DNA from: GAS368 sp965227745
Lineage (GTDB): Bacteria > Verrucomicrobiota > Verrucomicrobiia > Opitutales > Opitutaceae
Assembly (NCBI GenBank): GCA_965227745.1
Contig: OZ245769.1
Span: 2,790,001-2,854,000, forward strand
DNA length: 64,000 bases
Reading direction: 5' to 3'
Shown: positions 41,699-48,562 of the stretch, one piece after another
Position numbering within the stretch: the stretch's first letter is position 1
Layout of the letters: every line of letters begins with the position of its first letter
Program-made: the position numbers and the translations under genes
Notes under the pieces: generated by a model
Seen by the model: only the letters and a program-made list of their open reading frames with translations
What the model was told of the DNA's origin: nothing
Databases searched by the model: none

Positions 41699-44583
41699 GC
41701 GAAAAAGATTCTACGCCCGAATCCCGTGGCTCGAAGGTGGACGGCGACCTCCGGGCGCCGTCTTCGGGAGCCCCGTCTGCCGACGCAATATTCACCTCCG
41801 CCCTCCCGACGGCGCCCGGAGGTCGCCGTCCACCTTTCCGCTCCGCGCTCTTCACCACCCTGCTCTTCGCCGCCGCCTCGGCCCTCCACGCCGCCACCCC
41901 CGCCGCGCCCACGCCCGCAAAGTCCACCCCCGCCAAATCCCCTGCCGCCTTCGACGCCGGCGCCTTCACCGATCAATACTGCTCCGCCTGCCACGACGAC
42001 ATAGAGAAAAAAGGCGGCCTCGATATCACCGCGCTCACGTACAATCCCGCCGAGCCCGGCAACCTCGGGCGCTGGATCAAGATTCACGATCGCCTCGCCG
42101 CCGGCGAGATGCCGCCCAAGGAAAAGAAAAACCGTCCCGACGCCGCCGAGCTCTCCGCCTTTCTCGACAAGCTCTCCAGCAACGTCACCGCCAGCGACCG
42201 CGCCATCATCGCCGCCGAAGGCCGCGCCACGCAGCGCCGCCTCAACGGCTACGAATACGAAAACGCCCTGCGCGACCTCCTCTCCGCCCCGTGGCTGCAG
42301 GTCAAGGGCCAGTTCCCCGACGACGGCGAGGCCTTCCGCTTTAATAAAATCGGCGACGCCCTCGATGTCTCGCACGTGCACCTCGCGCGCTACATGTCCG
42401 CCGCCGATTACGCGCTGCGCCAAGCCATGAGCGTGCAGTACGAGCGCCCGCCCACCACGACGAAGCGCTACTACGCCCGCGATCAGCGCACGCTCACCTC
42501 GAAGTTCACGCCCAATCCTTTCAATACGTCGCTCGACCGCATGACGTATCCACTTCTTGGATTCGAATCCCAGCCCGCCGTCCGCTCGAGCGATGCGCCC
42601 GTTACCGTCGGGGACCAGGATCACGCCACCCGCGATCTCGAGGCCGTCGGCTGGGTCTCCAGCAATTACGTCACGGGCTTCACCTATCGCTGGGATGGTT
42701 TCCGCGCCCCCGTCGCGGGCCGCTACCGGGTCAAGTTCAGCGGCTTCACCATGTGGGCGCCTCCCGGCGGTCAGACCAAGTCGTTCTCCGGCAGCGCGGA
42801 TAAGGCCGGCAAGATCCGCCCGCCCAATCCCAAGATGCCCAATTACGACAAGGTCTCCCGGGGTCGCACCCAGGAGCCCGTCACCGTTTACACGCGCAAT
42901 GGCCTGATGAATCGCCGCGTCGGCTCCTTCGATCTCACTCCAGAGCCCGGCGTGTACGATATCGGCGAGGTCTGGCTGCTGGCCAATGAGACGCTCGTCC
43001 CCGACGCGTCGCGTTTCTACCGCTCCCGCCCCACGAATTTCGTCAATCCCCTCATGACTCCCGAGGGCGCGCCGAGCGTCGCCTTCCGTTGGATGGAGGT
43101 CGAGGGGCCGCTGTACGACGAGTCGAGCACCGCCGGCTACAAGCTCCTCTTCGGCGATCTGCCCATGGCCAAGGTCAAGGCCGGCCGCCCCGGCGTCACG
43201 CTCCCCGTCGTCGACCACGCCGACCGCCGCGAGGGCGGGCGCAATGCCGGCCAGCGCGTGCAGGATCTCAGCGAGACCACCGTCGATGTGATTTCGAAAG
43301 ATCCCGTTCGCGATTCCGAGCGCCTGCTCCGCGGCTTCCTCGCCCGCGCCTATCGCCGGCCCGTGCAGGAAAACGACGTGCAGCGTTTCCTCGCGCTTAT
43401 CAACGAGCGCCGCGCCGCCGGCCTCAGCTTCGCCGAGTCGATGCTCGCCGGCTACACCGCCGTCCTCGCCTCGCCGGGCTTCGTGTTTCTCAACGAACAG
43501 CCGGGCGAGCTCGACGACGCCGCCGTCGCCATGCGCCTGTCGCTCTTCCTCTGGAATTCCACGCCCGACGCCGCCCTCCGCGCCCGCGCCGAGAAAGGCG
43601 AACTCCGCAAGCCCGAGGTCCTGCGCGCCGAGACCGAGCGCATGCTCAACGATCCCAAGTCCCAGCGTTTCCAGCAAGCCTTCCTCGATTACTGGGTCGA
43701 TCTCCGCAAGCTCGAGGACTCCACGCCGTCCACCACCCTCTACAACGATTACTACCTCGACGACTCCCTCGCCGAGGCCGCGCAGTTGGAAACCCAGCTC
43801 TACTTCGACGAGATGGTGCGCAAGAATCTGCCGGCCCGCAATGTGGTCGAGTCCGACTTCACCTACGTCAACGAGCGCCTCGCCACCCACTACGGCATCC
43901 CCGGCGTCAAGGGCATCGCCATGCGCCGCATCACGCTCCCGCCCGAGAGCGTGCGTGGGGGCTTCCTCACGCAGGCCAGCGTGCTAAAGATCACGGCCAA
44001 TGGCACCACGAGTTCCCCCGTGCTGCGCGGCAAATGGATCGTCGAGCGCATCCTCGGCATGGAGATTCCGCCGCCTCCTCCCGTTGCCGCCGTCGATCCC
44101 GATATTCGCGGCGCCGTCACGCTGCGCCAGCAGCTCGACAAGCATCGCAACGACGCCAGTTGCGCCTCCTGCCACAGCAAGATTGATCCGCCCGGCTTCG
44201 CCCTCGAAAACTTCGATGTGATGGGCGCGTGGCGCGACCAGTACCGCGGCCTCGATGAGAAAAAGACGCCGGTCAAAGGCATCGGCAAAAACGGCCACGC
44301 CTTCGAGTTTCACTACGCCGCCCCCGTCGATCCCACCGGCCAGCTCCCCGATGGCCGCCCCTTCAAGGATATCCGCGACTTCAAGCGCATCGTCCGCGAA
44401 GAGGAGACCATGCTTGCGCGCAATCTCGCCAAGCAATTGGTTGTCTACGGCACCGGCGCCCCCATCCGTTTCTCCGACCGCCCCGAAATCGAAAAAATCG
44501 TCCAGCGCTCCGCCGCCACCCACTACGGCCTCCGCACCCTCATCCACGAAGTCGTCGAGAGCCCTCTCTTTCTCAACAAGTAA
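41695..44583 (+). CDS. DUF1592-type protein with N-terminal CxxCH (copy 2)
   Basis: The 962-residue protein is a paralogue of the one encoded at 37554. It has CSACHDDIEKKGGLDITALT, RLNGYEYENALRDLLSAPW, the DUF1592/1588 core and CASCHSKIDPPGFALENFDV, ending EVVESPLFLNK. The start is odd: ATG 41695 overlaps the DUF1552 stop, but codons 14-48 are made of a family B palindrome, and the hydrophobic export signal (FTTLLFAAASALHA) begins only after it. A GTG at 41737 is the only other start seen before the signal. The N-region of the export signal is therefore repeat-derived. It carries an insertion of about 40 residues relative to copy 1 near residue 510 (HADRREGGRNAGQRVQDLSE). Confidence 0.9.
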   Translation: MSEKDSTPESRGSKVDGDLRAPSSGAPSADAIFTSALPTAPGGRRPPFRSALFTTLLFAAASALHAATPAAPTPAKSTPAKSPAAFDAGAFTDQYCSACHDDIEKKGGLDITALTYNPAEPGNLGRWIKIHDRLAAGEMPPKEKKNRPDAAELSAFLDKLSSNVTASDRAIIAAEGRATQRRLNGYEYENALRDLLSAPWLQVKGQFPDDGEAFRFNKIGDALDVSHVHLARYMSAADYALRQAMSVQYERPPTTTKRYYARDQRTLTSKFTPNPFNTSLDRMTYPLLGFESQPAVRSSDAPVTVGDQDHATRDLEAVGWVSSNYVTGFTYRWDGFRAPVAGRYRVKFSGFTMWAPPGGQTKSFSGSADKAGKIRPPNPKMPNYDKVSRGRTQEPVTVYTRNGLMNRRVGSFDLTPEPGVYDIGEVWLLANETLVPDASRFYRSRPTNFVNPLMTPEGAPSVAFRWMEVEGPLYDESSTAGYKLLFGDLPMAKVKAGRPGVTLPVVDHADRREGGRNAGQRVQDLSETTVDVISKDPVRDSERLLRGFLARAYRRPVQENDVQRFLALINERRAAGLSFAESMLAGYTAVLASPGFVFLNEQPGELDDAAVAMRLSLFLWNSTPDAALRARAEKGELRKPEVLRAETERMLNDPKSQRFQQAFLDYWVDLRKLEDSTPSTTLYNDYYLDDSLAEAAQLETQLYFDEMVRKNLPARNVVESDFTYVNERLATHYGIPGVKGIAMRRITLPPESVRGGFLTQASVLKITANGTTSSPVLRGKWIVERILGMEIPPPPPVAAVDPDIRGAVTLRQQLDKHRNDASCASCHSKIDPPGFALENFDVMGAWRDQYRGLDEKKTPVKGIGKNGHAFEFHYAAPVDPTGQLPDGRPFKDIRDFKRIVREEETMLARNLAKQLVVYGTGAPIRFSDRPEIEKIVQRSAATHYGLRTLIHEVVESPLFLNK
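41734..41836. repeat. Family B palindrome inside a coding sequence
   Basis: Perfect 29-base inverted arms (41734-41762 and 41808-41836; AAGGTGGACGGCGACCTCCG and its inverse) surround a 45-base centre. The element lies in frame in the 5' part of the second DUF1592 gene and codes for KVDGDLRAPSSGAPSADAIF and onward. Confidence 0.9.
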
Positions 44584-44613
44584 GCCCATCGCCCGCCGCC
44601 TCATCACCTCGCC

Positions 44614-45990
44614 ATGAAACTCTCCCCTTCTCCGCGTCCGCGCGTCTCCGCGTCCTCCGATCTGGGTTCTTACGTCTCGACGCGCCCGGGCTTGTCGCGC
44701 CGTCAGTTCCTCCGTGGCGCGGGCATTTTGCTCTCCCTCCCATTGCTCGACTCGATGCTCCCGACCTTCGCGCGTGCCGCTGGCGAGAAGGACGCCAAGG
44801 GCGCTCCCATCGTAAAACCGCGTCGCGTCTTCGCGGTGTGCAACAACCTCGGTCTCCTCCCCGACCAATTTTTCCCCACGGTCTCCGGTCGCGACTACGC
44901 GCTCTCGCCGTACTTGCAGCACCTCGCGGCACATAAAAACGATTTCTCCGTTTTCAGCGGCGTCTCGCATCCCGATGTCGACGCCGGTCATCCCGCCGAT
45001 GTGTGTTTCCTCACCGCTGCGCCGCATCCCGGCAGCAGCGGCTTCCGCAATACCATTTCGCTCGATCAATACATCGCCGAGCGCATCGGCCACCTCACGC
45101 GCTTCCCGTCGCTGACGCTCGGCGTCAACGTCCAGCAGGGCACGCGCAGTCTCTCGTGGACGGGCTCCGGCGCGCTCATCCCTTGCGAGGAAAAGCCCTC
45201 CGAGGTTTTCCGCCGCATGTTCGTACAGGGCTCGCCCGCCGAGGTCGCCGCGCAGATGCGCAAGCTCGACCAGGGCCAGAGCATCCTCGACGCCGTCGCC
45301 GGCCAGGCCAAGGACCTCCAGCGCAGCGTCACCGCCCGCGACCGCGACCGCCTCGACCAGTATTTCACCAGCGTCCGCGACCTCGAGCAGCGCATGCAGA
45401 TGTCGAAGGAATGGGAAAATCGGCCCAAACCGGTCGTCCACGAGCAAGTCCCCCTCGATCCCGCGAGCCCCAAGGACTACATGGAAAAAGTCCGCCTCAT
45501 GTACGACATGGCCCGCCTCGCCTTCGAGACTGATTCGACGCGCTCCATCTCGCTCATGCTCGACAGCGTGAGCTCACCCGCCATCGAGTTCGGTGACCAC
45601 AAGCTCACCGACGGCTACCACAACATCTCCCACCACGGCAAATCCGAGGCCAAGCTCAGCCAGCTCCGCTCCGTCGACGAGTGGCACATGAAGCTCATCT
45701 CGAAACTCTTCGACGACCTCAAGGCCGTGAAGGAAGACGGCGAGACGCTCTTCGACCGCACGATGTTCCTCTACGGCTCGAACCTCGGCAACGCCAACAC
45801 GCACACCACGACCAACCTGCCGATCATCTTCGGCGGCGGCGGCTTCCGCCACGGCCAGCACCTCGCCTTCGACAAGGAGCACAACTACCCGCTCCCCAAT
45901 CTCTTCGTCTCCATGCTCAAACGCATGGAAATCGACGCCGACAAATTCGCCTCCTCCACCGGCACGATGCGCGGCCTAGACCTCGCCTAA
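44614..45990 (+). CDS. DUF1552 protein with Tat signal (copy 2)
   Basis: The 458-residue protein is very similar to that of copy 1. It has the Tat signal LSRRQFLRGAGILLSLPLLD, PRRVFAVCNNLGLLPDQFFP, FSVFSGVSHPDVDAGHPADV, GQSILDAVAGQAKDLQRSVT and the end NYPLPNLFVSMLKRMEIDAD. The gene starts 30 bases after the DUF1592 copy 2 stop, repeating the pair order of copy 1. Some regions of the two copies are almost identical at DNA level (41036-41100 versus 45325-45390), so the four genes come from a tandem duplication of one pair. Confidence 0.9.
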   Translation: MKLSPSPRPRVSASSDLGSYVSTRPGLSRRQFLRGAGILLSLPLLDSMLPTFARAAGEKDAKGAPIVKPRRVFAVCNNLGLLPDQFFPTVSGRDYALSPYLQHLAAHKNDFSVFSGVSHPDVDAGHPADVCFLTAAPHPGSSGFRNTISLDQYIAERIGHLTRFPSLTLGVNVQQGTRSLSWTGSGALIPCEEKPSEVFRRMFVQGSPAEVAAQMRKLDQGQSILDAVAGQAKDLQRSVTARDRDRLDQYFTSVRDLEQRMQMSKEWENRPKPVVHEQVPLDPASPKDYMEKVRLMYDMARLAFETDSTRSISLMLDSVSSPAIEFGDHKLTDGYHNISHHGKSEAKLSQLRSVDEWHMKLISKLFDDLKAVKEDGETLFDRTMFLYGSNLGNANTHTTTNLPIIFGGGGFRHGQHLAFDKEHNYPLPNLFVSMLKRMEIDADKFASSTGTMRGLDLA

Positions 45991-46402
45991 GCGCGCGTCA
46001 GAAAAAGCACTTCGCAGTCGGGGCCCGGCCCGTATCCTCCCGCCGCCGCACCCTCGCGCAGCGAGCATCCCGCAGGGCGTCTGAAATCCCACGCGCCTTA
46101 CTTCTTTAGAACCAAAGTCCCCCTGAGGCTTAGATTGCGGGAGAAGGCTCATGGGGTAGGGCCTGACCTCCGGGCAGGCCGTGGTCCGGCTACTATTCCC
46201 GCACGCGAAAATCCCGACGGCCCGCTCGGAGCTCGGGCCCTACCCGCAGAAGTCTAAAAGCCATGGGCCGTTGATATTGGACGTCCTCTATTACCCGCAG
46301 CGGCTTCCACCTTCGCTCCGATCTTCGCGCCTTCGCGTCTTCGCGCTTAGCCTCAGGACTCCCGCCCCCACTCCACCCCGCCCCACTCCACCCGCGCCCC
46401 CC
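45991..46402. other. 412-base spacer between converging units
   Basis: No gene is seen. It contains a family E inverted repeat (46153-46245) and a C-rich stretch with many CCC runs at 46300-46400 just past the kinase stop. Confidence 0.6.
46153..46245. repeat. REPIN-like inverted repeat, family E
   Basis: GGGTAGGGCCTGACCTCCGG and onward (46154-46189) faces its imperfect inverse (46213-46245, ending GAGCTCGGGCCCTACCC) around a ~24-base centre. Its core GACCTCCGGGC is shared with family B, so the two families may have one origin. Confidence 0.7.
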
Positions 46403-47161
46403 TTACGCCGCATTGGATTCCCCGCTCACCGGCTGCCCCGGCAAGCTCCCGCGCTGCACGCCCTCGATCGGGAACGTAAACACCGTGAGTTGCGGCCGCG
46501 ACCGCAGCCGCAAGAGCGACCCATGCAGCCGCACGCAGAGGCGCGCGATGTACAAGCCCAGCCCGTGGCTTTGGCTCTGCGGCGTGATCGCCGCGCCCCC
46601 GCCGAGATCGAAGAGATAAGGCATATGCTCGGCCGGGATGCCCGGCCCGCCATTGGCCACGGAGATTTGCCACGTCGGCCCGCAAACTGGCGAGAGCCGC
46701 ACGCGCACCCACGTGCCGCGCGAATACGCGACGGCATTGCCGATGAGGTTCACGAGCGTGTGGCGGATCAGCGTCGGCGAAAACGTGCACCACATCGCCG
46801 GCGGCAGCTCGAGCGTGATCGGCGCGCCTTGCGGCCACACGCCGGGCTCGTTCACGAGGTCCTTAATGAAAGCCGCCAGATCGGCCCGCGCAAAGTCGAC
46901 CACCCCGCTACGCGACAAAAAGAGAAACCGCATGCCCGCCAGCAATTCCCCCATCCGCTTCAACCCGCCCTGCACCTCGCGCAGGCTGCGGGCCCGTTCC
47001 TCTTCAGTGGCGGGCGTCGCGACGCCATTCAGCGAAAACGCGACTTGGCAGAGCACGTTGGATAAATCGTGCTGCAGGAGACCGGGGATGATCGCACGCT
47101 CCTCGGACAGCCGGCGCTCTTCGCTCAGCGCCCGCAGGAGGGCTTCTTCAAGCGAAGACAT
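46403..47161 (-). CDS. Soluble histidine kinase without sensor domain
   Basis: The 252-residue protein has no signal peptide or membrane helix. A short charged coil (residues 1-25) leads to a dimerisation helix with the probable phospho-acceptor His31 in LLQHDLSNVLCQV. The ATPase domain has an N box (LIRHTLVNLIGNAVAYS), G1 (VANGGPGIPAEH) and G2 (SHGLGLYIARLCVRLHGS); it ends with an Ala-rich tail. It lacks any recognisable input domain and should take its signal from a partner. The 14-base overlap with the 80-residue gene upstream and the YcaO-like gene before it suggest one operon and a joint role. No receiver gene lies in this operon; the nearest separate ones are at 52395 and 63519. Confidence 0.82.
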   Translation of the reverse strand: MSSLEEALLRALSEERRLSEERAIIPGLLQHDLSNVLCQVAFSLNGVATPATEEERARSLREVQGGLKRMGELLAGMRFLFLSRSGVVDFARADLAAFIKDLVNEPGVWPQGAPITLELPPAMWCTFSPTLIRHTLVNLIGNAVAYSRGTWVRVRLSPVCGPTWQISVANGGPGIPAEHMPYLFDLGGGAAITPQSQSHGLGLYIARLCVRLHGSLLRLRSRPQLTVFTFPIEGVQRGSLPGQPVSGESNAA

Positions 47162-47390
47162 GCTCCGCCTTCGGGGTATAGCGATACGTGCCGGGCAAGC
47201 CGCACTTCATCGCATCGATCGCCTCGACGATCACTTCGGGGCTGCCATCGCGCAGTACGAGCAGAAGCTCCACGCCGTCCCGCGGCATGATTTGATCGGA
47301 GTCGATGGCGGCGCGCACGATTTCGAGGGCCGCCGACATGTCGCCACGCATCACGCAGCGGCGAAGCTTGTTTAAGGTAATATCGTACAT
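47148..47390 (-). CDS. Hypothetical 80-residue protein in the YcaO-like operon
   Basis: ATG 47390 gives MYDITLNKLRRCVMRGDMSA and onward; an upstream in-frame extension would overlap the YcaO-like gene and looks unlike protein. The product is mainly helical (AALEIVRAAIDSDQIMPRDG, VELLLVLRDGSPEVIVEAID) with a tail YTPKAEHVFA, and no family is recognised. It begins 4 bases after the YcaO-like stop and overlaps the kinase ATG by 14 bases, so translation is probably coupled. It could be an adaptor between the two. Confidence 0.65.
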   Translation of the reverse strand: MYDITLNKLRRCVMRGDMSAALEIVRAAIDSDQIMPRDGVELLLVLRDGSPEVIVEAIDAMKCGLPGTYRYTPKAEHVFA

Positions 47391-47394
47391 TGGC

Positions 47395-48279
47395 TTACCA
47401 AAAGAAAAACGAACTTTTCGGATCGAGGTACTCACGCGAGGGCATCTCGGGCACCACGCGCCACACGGTGGCATACTTGGACCACGGCCCGGCGATCTCC
47501 CCGTCGAATTTCACCGACCACGGCGCCTCCGTGAGTGGCTTGCGATCAAAGACATGGCGCAGGAATTCCGCATGGCCTTCCTCCCCGGCGAAGTACAAGC
47601 ACCGGCGCTCGAAGCAATTAGGCACCTCCCGCGCGGCGCTGCGCAGCTTGTAGTAGCCGACGACAAACTCGTTGCGCGCCAGCTCGACCGCCGCCCGCGC
47701 GGCCGCCGTCTTGAACGAAGAGCCCGCCGAATACCCGTAGCTCACATGCCCCGCCGCCGACCGGCGAAACAGCACGGCCACTTCGCCGAAACTCGCCCCA
47801 TGCTCCAAGCGCAGCGCGGTGACGCCCATCATCACATCGCCCACCACGGTCGCGCGCATATGCCCCGACCACCACGAGATGAGCGCCCAGCGCTCCAGCG
47901 CCTCGAGTTGCGCGCGCTTGCGGGCCTGCCCTTTGAAGAGCCCGGGAAACGCCGCCATGCCGTTGGTGGAGTTGTCCACATCGAAGCCATACTTCGCGGC
48001 CTCCGCCCCTTGGGAAGTTTCATAAAACGCCCAGCGTTCCAACGCCTCGGAAATCGCCATGTGACGCGCGACTTGCGCGGAGCGATTCGAGCCCGTGCCA
48101 TCCGCATTGCCGTAAACACTCAGCGCCGGCTTGCCCCGGATCAGACCCGGAGCGAGATACGCATTCGCCTGATGCTCATGATGCCCCATCACATCGATCG
48201 ACCCCGACGAAACCCGCTCAATCGGGCCGCCGTCCTTCGTGAGAATCTCACGATAGTTGATCGCCGCTAGGGAGAACAT
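47395..48279 (-). CDS. Short YcaO-like protein
   Basis: The 294-residue product shows the three YcaO-type nucleotide-binding stretches in the right order: AQVARHMAISEALERWAFYE (about residues 68-87), STNGMAAFPG followed by ARKRAQLEALERWALISWW (about 104-138), and KTAAARAAVELARNEF (about 185-202). YcaO enzymes use ATP to activate peptide backbone amides for azoline, thioamide or related changes. E. coli YcaO and RiPP cyclodehydratases are longer (roughly 400-590 residues), so this would be a minimal form. The typical proline-rich C-terminus is missing (the end is DPKSSFFFW). A 65-residue signal-peptide-bearing peptide gene lies 20 bases upstream. No partner E1-like protein is seen. It could also be a non-catalytic relative. 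Confidence 0.72.
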   Translation of the reverse strand: MFSLAAINYREILTKDGGPIERVSSGSIDVMGHHEHQANAYLAPGLIRGKPALSVYGNADGTGSNRSAQVARHMAISEALERWAFYETSQGAEAAKYGFDVDNSTNGMAAFPGLFKGQARKRAQLEALERWALISWWSGHMRATVVGDVMMGVTALRLEHGASFGEVAVLFRRSAAGHVSYGYSAGSSFKTAAARAAVELARNEFVVGYYKLRSAAREVPNCFERRCLYFAGEEGHAEFLRHVFDRKPLTEAPWSVKFDGEIAGPWSKYATVWRVVPEMPSREYLDPKSSFFFW

Positions 48280-48299
48280 GGGGAAGAAACCGAGCGGGC

Positions 48300-48497
48300 T
48301 TATTCAGGCTGATTCTGGCTGGCGGGATCGGGCTCAGGGTCTGGCACAATCACACATGCACTGGACGGGCCCTCGTGGAGGACATCACTACCGGTGGTGC
48401 GAGCCAGTCCGTCAAATTTTTCAGCAGCGTGAGTTGCGCCCACGAAGAGGAATGTGGTAGAGACCACGGCGAAGGTGAGGGAAATGATCTTTTTCAT
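48300..48497 (-). CDS. Small exported peptide, possible partner of the YcaO-like protein
   Basis: The 65-residue product has a strong signal peptide (MKKIISLTFAVVSTTFLFVG then ATHA|AEKF) and a 41-residue mature part with T34, T35, S37, S45, S46, C48 and S60, ending in a Pro/Asp-rich tail (VIVPDPEPDPASQNQPE). A GAGGGCG site 5-11 bases before the ATG supports expression. It is the first gene of the minus-strand operon. Position next to a YcaO-like gene and the Ser/Thr/Cys content suit a modified peptide, but a Sec signal is not typical of RiPP precursors, so a plain exported or sensing peptide is equally possible. Confidence 0.65.
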   Translation of the reverse strand: MKKIISLTFAVVSTTFLFVGATHAAEKFDGLARTTGSDVLHEGPSSACVIVPDPEPDPASQNQPE

Positions 48498-48562
48498 AGC
48501 GCCCTCATCATATCCGACCCAACTTTACGCATCTATCTCGCCGCCTACCGTCCTCACGTCTG
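48498..48562. promoter_or_regulatory. Divergent promoter region of the peptide operon and hybrid kinase
   Basis: Only 65 bases separate the start of the peptide gene (minus) and that of the hybrid kinase (plus). Promoters must overlap here or lie within the genes, which suggests shared control. No clear palindrome is seen. Confidence 0.5.

Noticed and set aside
37347..43890. Long minus-strand open frames opposite the DUF1592/DUF1552 genes
   Set aside because: Same composition effect; the plus-strand proteins have well-known motifs and export signals, and the antisense products look like low-complexity Glu/Gly/Ala sequence.
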